A stretch of DNA of 64,000 bases, from positions 124,001 through 188,000 of the forward strand of contig NZ_FNAJ01000002.1 of assembly GCF_900101905.1 (NCBI RefSeq). The letters are read 5' to 3'. Positions 49,408-59,889 of the stretch are shown here, piece after piece. Source of the DNA: Myxococcus virescens (GTDB lineage Bacteria; Myxococcota; Myxococcia; Myxococcales; Myxococcaceae). Each line of letters starts with the position of its first letter. The first letter of the stretch is position 1. A program made the translations under genes and the position numbers. Under the pieces are notes generated by a model. It searched no databases. It was not told the DNA's origin and was given only the letters and a program-made list of their open reading frames with translations.

Positions 49408-50292
49408 ATGGCGTCCCTTCGCGACATTCGCAAGCGCATCCGCTCGGTGAAGAACACGCGTCAGATCACCAAGGCGATGAAGATGGTTTCCGCCGCGAAG
49501 CTCCGCAAGGCGCAGGACGGCATCCTGGCGGCGCGTCCCTACGCGACGATGCTGGATCAAATCATCGCGGACCTGTCCGCCCGCGCGGGGGATGAGAGCC
49601 TCAGCCACCCGCTGCTCACGGCCCGCCCGGTGAAGCGCGTGGAGCTGGTGCTCCTCACGTCGGACCGTGGCCTCGCCGGCGGCTTCAACTCCAACGTCAT
49701 CCGCCGCGCCAACCGGTTCCTCTACGAGAACACGAACCTGGAGAGCATCCGCCTCTCCACCGTGGGCCGGAAGGGCAACGACTTCTTCCGCAACCGCGGC
49801 CAGAACATCCGCAAGGACTTCGGCGGCCTGTACCAGCGCCTGAACTACCGCGCCGCCGCGGACGTGGCCGAGGAACTGGTGGCCAGCTACCTCAATGGCG
49901 AGGTGGACGCGGTCCACATCGTCTACAACGAGTTCGTCACCGCCATCTCCCAGACGGTGAAGGTCGCTCAGCTGCTGCCGCTGCAGACGCTGGGGACGCC
50001 GGGGGAGGCCCCGGTCGCGGGCTCCACCTCGCTGGTGGATTTCAAGTATGAGCCGGACCGTCAGTCCGTGATGGACCGCCTGGTGCCCCAGGCCGTCAAC
50101 ATCAAGCTCTACCGCGCCCTGCTGGAGAGCGTGGCCAGCGAGCACGGCGCCCGCATGAGCGCCATGGAGAACGCCACCTCCAACGCGACCGACATGATTG
50201 GCAGCCTGACGCTCACCTACAACCGCACGCGTCAGGCCGTCATCACCAAGGAGCTGATGGAGATCGTCTCCGGCGCCGAGGCCCTGAAGTAG
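49408..50292 (+). CDS. atpG: ATP synthase gamma subunit
   Basis: 294 residues. [20 protein letters not shown] then [16 protein letters not shown] is the diagnostic N-terminus; [20 protein letters not shown] and the C-terminal [20 protein letters not shown] complete it. It is the rotor stalk of F1. Here it heads a gene group without atpA or atpH directly upstream. A terminator-like hairpin follows. Confidence 0.95.
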   Translation: MASLRDIRKRIRSVKNTRQITKAMKMVSAAKLRKAQDGILAARPYATMLDQIIADLSARAGDESLSHPLLTARPVKRVELVLLTSDRGLAGGFNSNVIRRANRFLYENTNLESIRLSTVGRKGNDFFRNRGQNIRKDFGGLYQRLNYRAAADVAEELVASYLNGEVDAVHIVYNEFVTAISQTVKVAQLLPLQTLGTPGEAPVAGSTSLVDFKYEPDRQSVMDRLVPQAVNIKLYRALLESVASEHGARMSAMENATSNATDMIGSLTLTYNRTRQAVITKELMEIVSGAEALK

Positions 50293-50316
50293 GACGTTTC
50301 CGCAGCCTCGCCTCCT

Positions 50317-50345
50317 GGGCCCACCCCGATAGACGGGGCGGGCCC
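50317..50345 (+). terminator. Terminator-like hairpin after atpG
   Basis: GGGCCCACCCCG pairs with CGGGGCGGGCCC (one mismatch) around ATAGA, followed by TTCGCGTTT. It may attenuate transcription between atpG and atpD. Confidence 0.6.
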
Positions 50346-50405
50346 TTCGCGTTTAAGGCCCCGGCCGAGCGCGGAAGTCCGCTCGAGGAGGGGGCACATG
50401 AGGCA

Positions 50406-50933
50406 GTGGACCCCGCGAAGCTCTTCGAACTGCACACCCAGACGGGGCCCAGGTACGCCGACATCCTGATCGCCCCCGTGGTCCGCTCGGAGGCCCGCAA
50501 GGTGTTCGGCCGCTACGCGCCGGAGGAGATCTACTCCTCGAAGCGCGAGCAGATTGAACAGGAGATTTTCGAGGAGGTGACGCGCTCGCTCGAAGGCAAG
50601 CACGTGGTGGTGGAGGCCATCCTGGTGCGGGACGTGACGCTGCCTTCGGCCATCCGCGACGCCATCGCCGACAAGCTGGCGGAGGAGCAGCGCAGCCAGA
50701 AGATGCGCTTCACCCTGGACAAGGAGCGCCAGGAGGCGGAGCGCAAGCAAATCGAAGCGGAGGGCATCGCCCGGTACCAGGACATCGTGCGCAAGGGGCT
50801 CACCGAGGAGTACCTGCGCTTCAAGGGCATCGAGGCCACGGAGCGGCTCGCCCAGAGCCAGAACGCCAAGGTCGTCCTGGTCGGTAGCCCGAACAGCGGG
50901 CTGCCCCTGGTCTACCAACCGGATGGGAAGTAA
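50406..50933 (+). pseudogene. Prohibitin/SPFH-like protein lacking its N-terminus
   Basis: 175 residues from a GTG after GAGGAGGGGG. LFELHTQTGPRYADILIAPV, VRSEARKVFGRYAPEEIYSS, HVVVEAILVRDVTLPSAIRD and the C-terminal NAKVVLVGSPNSGLPLV match the later two thirds of bacterial prohibitins. Normal members have about 100 more residues with a membrane or lipid anchor and the first strands. No matching upstream frame is seen. Either a decayed gene or a soluble short form; it is labelled pseudogene because of the missing half of the domain. Confidence 0.6.
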
Positions 50934-50999
50934 GAGGGTGGCGCCCGGCATGTGGTTCCGCTAAGCCGGACTTACCAGTCAGTTGCCCGGGAGGCTTGA

Positions 51000-52547
<1,548 letters not shown>

Positions 52548-52578
52548 GCTGGGCGCTTCTCCTCCCGCAGAGGTCCCC

Positions 52579-53151
52579 ATGCGCCGTGCAGCGCTCGCCC
52601 TGGTCCTGATGTTCCTGGCTCCCTCCTCCGCCCTGGCGGAGGAGCGCAGGGGACGGGCCCGGGTGAGCGCCAACGGGCTCTACAGCGTCCGCATGGTGGA
52701 AGCGGCGCAGGACCAGTGCCGGTTGGAGGTGGCGCAGGAGAGCGGCCCCGTCTGGACGCTGAAGGAGTGTCTGGGCACGGTGGACGACCTCTACTTCGTC
52801 TCCAACGACGGCGAGCGCGTCTGGGTGGTGTGGCCGCTGGTGGAGAAGGGCAAGGCCGTGGCGGAGCCGCGGACGAAGAAGAAGTCGAAGGCGAAGAAGC
52901 CCAAGGGGCCTCCCGCCTGGGCGCGCGTGGTGGTGGCGGCGCAGTATGGGCGGGATGGCCAGCGGCTCCAGGAGAAGCGGCTGACCGAGTGGCTCAACAC
53001 GCGGCAGCTCTCCGAGGTGCGCCAGCTCACCCACCACTTCAAGTGGCTGGAGGGCACGCTCGGAATCCCCGGCAAGGGGCCCCGGTTGACGGACGCCGGG
53101 GTGGTGGAGTTGGAGCCAGTGGGTGGAACCACCCGCCAGCTCACGTTCTGA
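52579..53151 (+). CDS. Secreted protein between atpD and atpC
   Basis: 190 residues. MRRAALALVLMFLAPSSALA is a signal peptide. The mature part has two Cys (DQCRLEV, LKECLGT), WVVWPLVEKGKAV and a Lys-rich loop KKKSKAKKPKG. No family recognised. Its insertion between atpD and atpC is unusual for an ATP-synthase operon. Confidence 0.7.
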   Translation: MRRAALALVLMFLAPSSALAEERRGRARVSANGLYSVRMVEAAQDQCRLEVAQESGPVWTLKECLGTVDDLYFVSNDGERVWVVWPLVEKGKAVAEPRTKKKSKAKKPKGPPAWARVVVAAQYGRDGQRLQEKRLTEWLNTRQLSEVRQLTHHFKWLEGTLGIPGKGPRLTDAGVVELEPVGGTTRQLTF

Positions 53152-53172
53152 TTCGGTTGTGCGAGGAGCCTC

Positions 53173-53583
53173 ATGGCCAAGCTGACTGTGGAGATTGTCA
53201 CCCCCGAGAAGCGCATCCTGTCGGTGCAGGCCGACGAGGCGATTGTTCCTGGCGGCCGGGGCCTGTTCGGCGTGCGGCCGGGGCACACCCCGTTCCTGTC
53301 GCTGATGGAGCCGGGCCCGCTGACGCTGATCGAGGGTGGCCGGCGCGAGTCCTACTTCGTCGCGGGCGGCTTCGTGGAAGTGGGCAACGACAAGGTGCTG
53401 GTGCTCGCCGACGCGGCCGAGCCCGTCACGGGCATCGACGTGGAAGGCGCCCGTCGCCGCATGGCCGAGGCCCAGGAGCGCATGAAGGGCATGTCCTCCG
53501 AGGACGCGCGCTTCGAGCTGGAGCAGGCCACGGTGCGCCGTGAGGCCGCCCGTATCGGCGCCGCCAGCACCGCGCGCGCGTAG
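53173..53583 (+). CDS. atpC: ATP synthase epsilon subunit
   Basis: 136 residues. MAKLTVEIVTPEKRILSVQA, DEAIVPGGRGLFGVRPGHTP and FVAGGFVEVGNDKVLVLADA match epsilon; the C-terminal helical hairpin is normal length. It regulates F1 and joins gamma to the c-ring. A GC hairpin follows. Confidence 0.95.
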   Translation: MAKLTVEIVTPEKRILSVQADEAIVPGGRGLFGVRPGHTPFLSLMEPGPLTLIEGGRRESYFVAGGFVEVGNDKVLVLADAAEPVTGIDVEGARRRMAEAQERMKGMSSEDARFELEQATVRREAARIGAASTARA

Positions 53584-53602
53584 GCTTCTCCCCCGTTTCA
53601 CC

Positions 53603-53628
53603 GCCCAGGAGCGTCTCGCGCTCCTGGC
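53603..53628 (+). terminator. Hairpin terminator-like element after atpC
   Basis: CCAGGAGCG and CGCTCCTGG pair over 9 bases around TCTCG, with an outer G-C pair. No U-run; in this GC-rich genome it may still end the ATP-synthase transcript. Confidence 0.55.
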
Positions 53629-53886
53629 GTCCCTGGCGTGACACCCGGGCTCCCCTCGAGCGGAGCCGGTGTCCGCTTCTGTTTCCGTGAGGGTGCCCCT
53701 CTGGGGTGGCGCCTCCGGAACAGGCATCCCGGTCCACACCTCGCTTCACAATGCCCCCCAGGGGCCTGGCTGCGTTCGCCTCCGAGCCTTCGCGGGGGGC
53801 GTTGCGGCCTCCTGTCAGCGGCTGTCCTCGGTCGCAGAAGCTCCACTGACAGTGCTGCTTCCATTTGACGTGACGGTGCGGATTTT

Positions 53887-53909
53887 AAGGTGCATTTAGA
53901 ATGCATCTT
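53887..53909 (+). promoter_or_regulatory. NsrR operator
   Basis: Half sites AAGGTGCATTT and GAATGCATCTT separated by one A, the 11-1-11 layout known for NsrR; TTAA flanks extend the symmetry. It lies 32 bases before the haemoglobin ATG, in an AT-rich patch that must contain the promoter. NO should relieve repression by the NsrR encoded in the same operon. Confidence 0.8.
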
Positions 53910-53940
53910 AAAGCCCATGCCGGGCGAGAGGAGCGGCACC

Positions 53941-54321
53941 ATGAGCGTGACGGCGGAGAAGAGTGTCTACGAGGAGCTGGGCGGAGAGCCGGCGATGGCG
54001 GCGGCGGTGGAGGTCTTCTACCGGAAGGTGCTGGCGGACGATCACATCAGCCACTTCTTCGAGGACGTGGACATGGAGCGCCAGGCCGCGAAGCAGAAGG
54101 CGTTCCTGACGATGGTGACGGGGGGGCCGGTCCACTACTCGGGCAAGGACATGCGCGCGGGCCACGCGCCTCTGGTGAAGCGTGGGCTGAACGACTCGCA
54201 CTTCGACGCGGTGGCGGGCCACCTGAAGGCGACGCTGGAGGAGCTGGGCGTGGCCGCGCCGCTGGTGGCGAAGGTGATGACCATCGCGGAGAGCGCCCGC
54301 GCGGACGTCCTGGGACGCTGA
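53941..54321 (+). CDS. Group I truncated haemoglobin
   Basis: 126 residues. VYEELGGEPAMAAAVEVFYR start, GGPVHYSGKDM loop, and proximal His75 in MRAGHAPLVKRGLNDSHFDA. Such proteins bind O2 and oxidise NO to nitrate. Directly behind an NsrR site and followed by a reductase that could re-reduce its haem, so a two-gene version of flavohaemoglobin is inferred. Confidence 0.9.
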   Translation: MSVTAEKSVYEELGGEPAMAAAVEVFYRKVLADDHISHFFEDVDMERQAAKQKAFLTMVTGGPVHYSGKDMRAGHAPLVKRGLNDSHFDAVAGHLKATLEELGVAAPLVAKVMTIAESARADVLGR

Positions 54322-54336
54322 CCCGAGGAGCACGCC

Positions 54337-55335
54337 ATGGCCAAGGTCAAGCACGAGTCTGACTGGTATCCGCTGGAGTCTGGAGAGAGTGTGCTGGACG
54401 CGCTGCTGCGCCAGGGCATCTCCATTCCGAATGCGTGCCGCGCGGGGGCCTGCCAGTCCTGTCTGATGCGGGCCGTGGCGGGGACGGTTCCAGAGGCCGC
54501 GCAGGTGGGGCTGAAGGACACGCTCCGGGCACAGGGCTACTTCCTCGCCTGTGCCTGCCGGCCTCCGGAGGGCACGCAGCTGGAAGTCACCGGCGCGGAG
54601 GCGCTGCGCATCCCCGCGCGCATCCAGGCGCTGTCGTTGCTGTCCACCAGCGTCCTTCGTGTGCGGCTGGTGACGGAAAGCCCGCTGGCGTACCACGCGG
54701 GGCAGTACGTCTCCCTGGTGCGCGAGGACGGGCTGGCTCGCAGCTATTCGCTGGCCAGCCTGCCTCATGAAGATGCCTTGGAGTTGCATGTGCGGCTCCA
54801 GCCGGGCGGGGCGATGAGTGGCTGGCTGGCGCAGGACGCACAGCCGGGAGACAGGCTCCAGGTGCAGGGCCCGGCGGGGAGTTGCTTCTATGTGCCGGGC
54901 CGGCCCGAGCAGCCCTTGTTGCTGGCGGGCACGGGCACGGGGCTGGCGCCGCTGTACGGCATCGTTCGCGACGCGCTGGCCGCGGGCCACTCGGGGCCCA
55001 TCTGGCTCTTCCATGGCGCTCGGACGCCCGAGGGGCTCTACCTCACCTCCGAGCTGCGGGCGCTGGCCGAGCAGCATCCTCAGTTTCGCTATCGTCCGGT
55101 CGTGTTGGAAGGCGGCAGCCGGGACGTGGCCGAGGGCGCGCTCGATGTGCTCATCCGCGCCGAATGCCCGAAGCCGCTGGGCTGGCGCGCATGGCTCTGC
55201 GGAGACGGGCCATTGGTGCTATCCCTTCGAAAGAAGCTGTTCCTGGCCGGGCTCTCGCTGAAAGACCTCCACACGGATGCCTTCTTGCCGAGCGTTCCAT
55301 CGGGGCAGCGTAGTTCCGACGCCGGAGCCCGCTGA
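54337..55335 (+). CDS. 2Fe-2S / FAD / NAD(P)H reductase
   Basis: 332 residues. N-terminal plant-type ferredoxin with Cys34, Cys39, Cys42 (CRAGACQSC) and Cys72 (FLACACRPP); FAD site RSYSLAS near 135; NAD(P) site LLAGTGTGLAPLYGIV near 195-210; end AWLCGDGPLVLSLRKKLFLA. It passes electrons from NAD(P)H via flavin to the Fe-S cluster and, by context, to the truncated haemoglobin. Confidence 0.88.
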   Translation: MAKVKHESDWYPLESGESVLDALLRQGISIPNACRAGACQSCLMRAVAGTVPEAAQVGLKDTLRAQGYFLACACRPPEGTQLEVTGAEALRIPARIQALSLLSTSVLRVRLVTESPLAYHAGQYVSLVREDGLARSYSLASLPHEDALELHVRLQPGGAMSGWLAQDAQPGDRLQVQGPAGSCFYVPGRPEQPLLLAGTGTGLAPLYGIVRDALAAGHSGPIWLFHGARTPEGLYLTSELRALAEQHPQFRYRPVVLEGGSRDVAEGALDVLIRAECPKPLGWRAWLCGDGPLVLSLRKKLFLAGLSLKDLHTDAFLPSVPSGQRSSDAGAR

Positions 55336-55336
55336 C

Positions 55337-55783
55337 GTGCACCTCACCCTCCATGCCGACTACTCGCTGCGGGTGCTGCTCTACCTGGCCACGCGCACCG
55401 GGCGGCCCGTCTCCACGCAGGAGATGGCGGATGCGTACGGCATCTCCAAGCACCACCTGGTGCGCGTGGTGCAGACGCTGGCGGGGCAGGGGGTGGTGGA
55501 CGCGCGAGCGGGCCGCTCCGGCGGCGTGGTGCTGGCGCGCGCGCCGGCGGACATCCAGGTGGGGCGTGTGCTGCGCGCCGCGGAGCCGGACTTCCACCTG
55601 GTGGAGTGCTTCGACCGGGAGCGCAACGCCTGTCCCATCGCTCCCGCTTGTGGGCTCAAGAGCGTCCTGGACGAAGCGCGCGAGGCGTTCCTCGCGGTGC
55701 TGGACCGGTACACGCTGGCGGACCTGCTCCGCCGCTCGCGCCCGAACCTGCAGGACTACTTCCTCCCCACCTCCGAGCCATGA
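55337..55783 (+). CDS. nsrR: NsrR-type Rrf2 repressor (NO sensor)
   Basis: 148 residues, GTG start two bases after the reductase stop. Winged helix with MADAYGISKHHLVRVVQTLA; Fe-S ligands Cys91, Cys99, Cys105 in VECFDRERNACPIAPACGLK; Asp8 is also present, the fourth ligand described in Streptomyces NsrR. EAFLAVLDRYTLADLL is typical for NsrR. Its operon carries an NsrR site, so autoregulation is expected. Confidence 0.9.
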   Translation: MHLTLHADYSLRVLLYLATRTGRPVSTQEMADAYGISKHHLVRVVQTLAGQGVVDARAGRSGGVVLARAPADIQVGRVLRAAEPDFHLVECFDRERNACPIAPACGLKSVLDEAREAFLAVLDRYTLADLLRRSRPNLQDYFLPTSEP

Positions 55784-56040
55784 TGTCCGGCACGCTGGAG
55801 CTGTTTCATCGCATCGCGGATGCACCGTCCGCGCAGGCCCGGCGCTACATCGTGGACTACGCGCTGGAGGACCGCGTGCGCTTTCGCAACGTGGCCTTCG
55901 ACGAGGCGGAAGCGGACTGGCGCAAGCATGGTGGACATACCACGCCCGCGCTCTGGGATGGCACGCACCTGCATCAGGGCGCGCAGGCGGTGATGGCGCG
56001 CTTGCAGGCCGTCGTCAACCTGGGGCGCGACGACGCATGA
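55783..56040 (+). CDS. Glutaredoxin-like fold protein without cysteines
   Basis: 85 residues, ATG overlapping the nsrR stop (TGATG). A strand-helix-strand start (TLELFHRIADAPSAQARRYI), RFRNVAFDEAEADWRKHGG, then TTPALWDGTHLHQGAQAVMA, where Thr-Pro corresponds to the glutaredoxin cis-Pro and the Gly-x-x-hydrophobic end to the last helix. No cysteine is present, so it cannot be a redox enzyme; a binding or adaptor role in NO response is inferred from the operon. Confidence 0.6.
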   Translation: MSGTLELFHRIADAPSAQARRYIVDYALEDRVRFRNVAFDEAEADWRKHGGHTTPALWDGTHLHQGAQAVMARLQAVVNLGRDDA

Positions 56041-56400
56041 AGGAGCGGGCGCGCGTGTGCTGACACCCGCGCGCTGGTGCCACCTGCGCGTCCCTCGTGC
56101 GCCATTCCCGCCGTGCGCGAAGCTTCGAGAGTTGGACACGTGTACAGGTGCGCGGATGCGTGCACCCTCCGAGGCTTGCCGCGCGCGTGTTGGTTGCGGT
56201 AGTCAGCCCACCCCGCGCTGCGATCCACGAGGCGCCAGGGATGGAGGGTGGACGGTGAAGAATCCGAGCGGCGGAATTTCGAGGACGGCTGTATCGCGCT
56301 CGTCAAGCCCCGGCATGATTCTTCCCGCTCCGGCTCGCGGATGTTTCACGGGTTTCTCTCGGCCGTTCTGGCCTGAGCGTCGGTTAATCTCCACGACCCC
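56041..56400. other. Gene-free stretch before ADP-ribosylglycohydrolase
   Basis: No gene, no strong hairpin and no operator recognised. It should carry the promoter of the downstream gene and the end of the NO operon. Confidence 0.5.
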
Positions 56401-57429
56401 ATGCCGCTGACTCCCGCCGAGCGCCAGGACAGGTTCCATGCGGCGTTCGTGGGGCTCGCCATTGGTGATGCGCTCGGCTTTCCGCTGCGCGGCATTCCAC
56501 CGGCGAGCCTCACGCGGCTGCCCGGCCTTGCCGAAGACTTCGCGCCCCGCCCGCGCGGCAAGTTCGCCAAGGGCCAGTTCAGCGACGACACGCAGCTGCT
56601 GCTCGCGGCGGCGGAGAGCGTCATCCGCGAGGGCAAGGTGGACGGCCGCAGCGCGGCGGCGCACCTGGCGTGGCTGTGGCAGGAGGGCATCATCCTCCAG
56701 CCGCCCAAGAGCCTGGCGGACGCGCTGCAGCGGCTGGCCAGCGGCGTGCCGTGGATGAGCGCGGGCGCGTCCCTGGGCACGCGCTGCCATTCGGTGCTCA
56801 GCCGCGCGCTGGTGGTGGGCCTGCTGGAGAGCGGCCACCGCGCGCGCCTGCCACATGACGCGGGCGTGCTCACCATCATCACGCACAAGGATCCGGTGTG
56901 CGCGGCGGCCGCCGCCGCTTTCGCGCAGGCCGCGGCGCTGGGCATGGAAGAGGAGCCGCTGACACCCGCGGCCTTCTGCGAGGAGCTGGCGCTGGCGGCG
57001 GCCGTGCACGACAAGGGGCTGGCCGAGGAAGTGCGCCACCTGCCGCGCCTGCTCACCTGGGACACCGCGCGCGCGCTGACGCAGCTGCGCAAGGTGGGCG
57101 TGCCCCCCAGCGAGCTGAAGGGCGTGGACGGGCTGCCGCCGCACGTGGTGCCGGTGCTGCTGACGTCGCTGTTCGCCATCCTCAAGGTGCCGCACGACTT
57201 CCGGGAGGCGGTGGCCCTCACGCTGCGCTGCGGCGGCGAGGCGGACGTGGCCGCGGCGCTGACGGGCGCTCTGCTGGGGGCCCACCTGGGGACGCGCGCC
57301 ATCCCCGCGCGGCTGCGCAAGCAGGTGTTGTACTCCGAAAACCTGGTGGATACGGCGGACCGCCTCTTCCGCGCCCATCAGGTCCGCGAGACGCTGGCCA
57401 CCGCCCTGTCGCACCGCCGTCGCCGCTGA
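56401..57429 (+). CDS. ADP-ribosylglycohydrolase family protein
   Basis: 342 residues. FVGLAIGDALGFPLRGIPPA and GQFSDDTQLLLAAAESVIRE are the N-terminal metal-binding signatures; HDAGVLTIITHKDPVCAAAA is the middle motif and LRCGGEADVAAALTGALLGA the C-terminal one (family D-x-D replaced by EAD here). It removes ADP-ribose from proteins or related substrates, like DraG. Monocistronic; target not known. Confidence 0.85.
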   Translation: MPLTPAERQDRFHAAFVGLAIGDALGFPLRGIPPASLTRLPGLAEDFAPRPRGKFAKGQFSDDTQLLLAAAESVIREGKVDGRSAAAHLAWLWQEGIILQPPKSLADALQRLASGVPWMSAGASLGTRCHSVLSRALVVGLLESGHRARLPHDAGVLTIITHKDPVCAAAAAAFAQAAALGMEEEPLTPAAFCEELALAAAVHDKGLAEEVRHLPRLLTWDTARALTQLRKVGVPPSELKGVDGLPPHVVPVLLTSLFAILKVPHDFREAVALTLRCGGEADVAAALTGALLGAHLGTRAIPARLRKQVLYSENLVDTADRLFRAHQVRETLATALSHRRRR

Positions 57430-57544
57430 GCGCGAGGGCAGGGCAGGCAGGCGGGCGCCGGCGTGCATTTCCCCGGGGCTTCACTGGAGGGAGCGTCCTG
57501 CCCACCTTGTGCGAAGGAGCGGGCCGCAAGGATGCCAGGCAGGC

Positions 57545-57997
57545 ATGGGAGCGCACGTGTGGTCCGCGGAGTCATCGCAGGAGGCGCACGTCGTGGATCT
57601 CGAATCGGAACGCCTGGAGCGAAGTCAATTGGAGACGCTCTCCACGGCGGAGCTCATCCGGCATGCCTTGGCGGAGACGCGCCTGCTGGTGCGCGCCGAG
57701 GTGATGCACGCCAAGAAGGAGCTGCGTGAGGAGCTGAAGGCCGCGCGTACCGCGGGCATCCTCCTGGGGGCGGGCGCGGTGCTGGCGCTCACGGCGCTGG
57801 CCGTCCTCTTCGTCGCGCTGGGGCTGGCCCTGCCCATGGCCCAGGCGCTGGGCGTGCTGGTGGTGGGCGTGGTGCTGCTGGCGATTGCCGCTGGCCTGCT
57901 CTTCATGGGCCGCAAGCGCGTGCCCAAGAAGCCGCTGCCGCACACACAGGAACGCTTGAAGATGGACTACCAACTCACGCGGGAGACGCTGCAATGA
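57545..57997 (+). CDS. Holin-X/DUF1469-like membrane protein
   Basis: 150 residues from MGAHVWSAESS (a GTG at 57593 is an alternative). An amphipathic helix (LSTAELIRHALAETRLLVRA), a charged part, and two membrane helices (about 73-97 and 104-125) match the phage-holin superfamily III/DUF1469 pattern. In bacterial chromosomes such proteins are envelope stress-associated rather than phage lysis proteins. Overlaps the next gene by 4 bases. Confidence 0.75.
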   Translation: MGAHVWSAESSQEAHVVDLESERLERSQLETLSTAELIRHALAETRLLVRAEVMHAKKELREELKAARTAGILLGAGAVLALTALAVLFVALGLALPMAQALGVLVVGVVLLAIAAGLLFMGRKRVPKKPLPHTQERLKMDYQLTRETLQ

Positions 57998-58515
57998 ATG
58001 GCAACGACCGCGACGCAGGCGAGCCCTCGGCTATCGAGCGGCGGCATGAGGACCACCGCATCACCCGGGGCATGGGGGACCGCAAGCAGGTGGAGGAGAC
58101 GGCCGACCGCATCCGCGACGAGCTGATGCTCACGCTGGCGGAGTTGGACCGGCGCCGCGAGCGCGCGCTCGACGTGCGCTACCACGCGCGACAGCACCGC
58201 ACCGAGCTGATGGCTGCGGGCGCCGCGCTGTTGACGGCGGTGGGCCTGGGTGTGGGGTACGCGGTGTACCGCGCGCGCAACCGCGACGAGATTCTGCGCC
58301 GCAAGCGCCGCAAGGCCCTGACGCGTGCCTGGGAGCACCCGGACCGCGTGGCCTCCAGCGCGGAACCGCGCCCGCTGGGCGCGGAGCTGGGGAGAAAGCT
58401 CGTCCTCATCTTCGCCAGTACGCTCGCCACCGCTGTTGCACGAAACGCGGTGATGACACTGGTTCCCGCGCGCCGCGTCCCCGCTTCTGCTCAGGGGGTT
58501 TATAAGAATACATAA
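57994..58515 (+). CDS. DUF3618-like membrane-associated protein
   Basis: 173 residues. RKQVEETADRIRDELMLTLA is the DUF3618 helix; ELMAAGAALLTAVGLGVGYA is a membrane segment; RNRDEILRRKRRK follows, and a second hydrophobic stretch lies near the end. Translationally coupled to the preceding protein; such pairs are common. The last codons lie in the AT-rich cydA promoter area. Confidence 0.75.
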   Translation: MNGNDRDAGEPSAIERRHEDHRITRGMGDRKQVEETADRIRDELMLTLAELDRRRERALDVRYHARQHRTELMAAGAALLTAVGLGVGYAVYRARNRDEILRRKRRKALTRAWEHPDRVASSAEPRPLGAELGRKLVLIFASTLATAVARNAVMTLVPARRVPASAQGVYKNT

Positions 58516-58537
58516 TTGCGACAAATTAAGACATAAA
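58501..58537 (+). promoter_or_regulatory. AT-rich promoter region of cydAB
   Basis: An abrupt AT-rich patch with two related blocks, TAAGAATACATAA (58503) and TAAGACATAAA (58527). GAATACATAAT is a partial match to one NsrR half site, but no second half is present, so NsrR control is only a possibility. Confidence 0.4.
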
Positions 58538-58545
58538 CCATTCTG

Positions 58546-59889
58546 ATGCCCATGACGGACCTGCTCTATGCGCGGGCCCAAATGGGCTTGTCGCTCGCGT
58601 TCCACATCGTCTTCGCCGCGGCGGGAGTGGCGCTTCCCGTCCTCATGGTGCTCAGTGACTGGAAGGGCCGGCGCACCGGTGATGCGGACTACCAGAAGCT
58701 GAGTCAGAAGCTGGCGAAGGGGACGGCCATCCTCTTCGCGGTGGGCGCGGTGAGTGGCACGGTGTTGTCCTTCGAACTGGGCCTGCTGTGGCCAGAGTTC
58801 ATGGGGCAGTACGGCGAGGTGATTGGGCTGCCCTTCAGCTTGGAAGGCGTCGCCTTCTTCACCGAGGCCATCTTCCTGGGCATCTATCTGTACGGGCGGG
58901 AGCGGGTGTCGCCAGGGATGCACATGTTCTCTGGCGTCATGGTGGCGGTGAGTGGCGCGGCCAGCGCCTTCTTCGTCACGCTGGTCAACACATTCATGAA
59001 CGACCCGTCGGGCTTCACGCAGTCGGCGTCGGGGCCCGTGGACGTGCAGCCGCTGGTGGCCATGTTCAGCCCCGGCTGGCAGTACCAGACGGCGCACGTG
59101 CTGCTCTCCTGCTACCAGGCGAGCGCCTTCGCCATGGCGGGCATCCACGCCTTCGTGTTGCTGCGCCACCCGGGCGCGGCCTTCCACCGAAAGGCCCTGT
59201 CGGTGGCGCTGCCGCTGGCGTGTGTCACCGCGCTGCTCCAGCCCGTGGTGGGGGACTTGTCCGCCAAGCACGTGGCGAAGGCGCAGCCGGTGAAGCTGGC
59301 CGCGATGGAGAGCCAGTTCGAAACGGAGCGTGGCGCGCCGCTGCGCCTGGGCGGACTCCCCAACGTGGAGACGGGCGAGGTGCCCTACGCGGTGGACATC
59401 CCCAAGGGCCTGTCGATTCTCGCCTTCGCGGACCCGGACGCGGAGGTGAAGGGCCTGAATGCCTTCCCGCGCGACGAGTGGCCGCCGGTGGCGAAGGTCC
59501 ACGTGGCCTTCCAAATCATGGTGGGCACCGGGAGCGCCATGGCGCTGCTGGCGTTGGTGACGCTGGGCTGGCGGTGGCGGAAGAAGGCCTGGCCTCACGG
59601 GCGGAAGATGATGTGGGCGTGGCTGTTGTCGGGGCCGCTGGGGGTGGTGGCCATGGAGGCGGGCTGGCTCGTCACGGAGTGGGGACGACAGCCGTGGATT
59701 GTTCGCGGTGTCATGCGCACGGCGGACGCGGTGACGCCGGTGCCACACCTGGCCGCGCCCTTCTGGACCTTCACCGCCGTGTACCTGTTCCTGGGGGTGA
59801 CGGTGGTGACGCTGCTGGTGCGGCAGGTGGCGGGCACGCTGCCCACGCGCGACAGCGGTCAGGCGGGAGGTGAGGCTCATGTCCACTGA
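58546..59889 (+). CDS. cydA: Cytochrome bd ubiquinol oxidase subunit I
   Basis: 447 residues. AQMGLSLAFHIVFAAAGVAL with the haem b595 His20, SFELGLLWPEFMGQYGEVIG, FSLEGVAFFTEAIFLGIYLY with the conserved Glu pair, and a short Q-loop, as in the cyanide-insensitive (CIO) subgroup. Multi-pass inner-membrane protein; oxidises quinol and reduces O2, tolerant of NO. Forms an operon with cydB. Confidence 0.93.
   Translation: MPMTDLLYARAQMGLSLAFHIVFAAAGVALPVLMVLSDWKGRRTGDADYQKLSQKLAKGTAILFAVGAVSGTVLSFELGLLWPEFMGQYGEVIGLPFSLEGVAFFTEAIFLGIYLYGRERVSPGMHMFSGVMVAVSGAASAFFVTLVNTFMNDPSGFTQSASGPVDVQPLVAMFSPGWQYQTAHVLLSCYQASAFAMAGIHAFVLLRHPGAAFHRKALSVALPLACVTALLQPVVGDLSAKHVAKAQPVKLAAMESQFETERGAPLRLGGLPNVETGEVPYAVDIPKGLSILAFADPDAEVKGLNAFPRDEWPPVAKVHVAFQIMVGTGSAMALLALVTLGWRWRKKAWPHGRKMMWAWLLSGPLGVVAMEAGWLVTEWGRQPWIVRGVMRTADAVTPVPHLAAPFWTFTAVYLFLGVTVVTLLVRQVAGTLPTRDSGQAGGEAHVH

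Larger units (their letters stand above)
53584..53940. other. Intergenic stretch between atpC and haemoglobin genes
   Basis: No gene seen. It contains the terminator-like hairpin at 53603-53628 and, at its right end, the NsrR-like operator at 53887-53909. The middle part holds nothing recognised. Confidence 0.6.

Noticed and set aside
57545..58515. Prophage remnant suggested by the holin-like protein
   Set aside because: Holin-X/DUF1469 and DUF3618 pairs are ordinary chromosomal envelope genes, and no other phage gene lies near.
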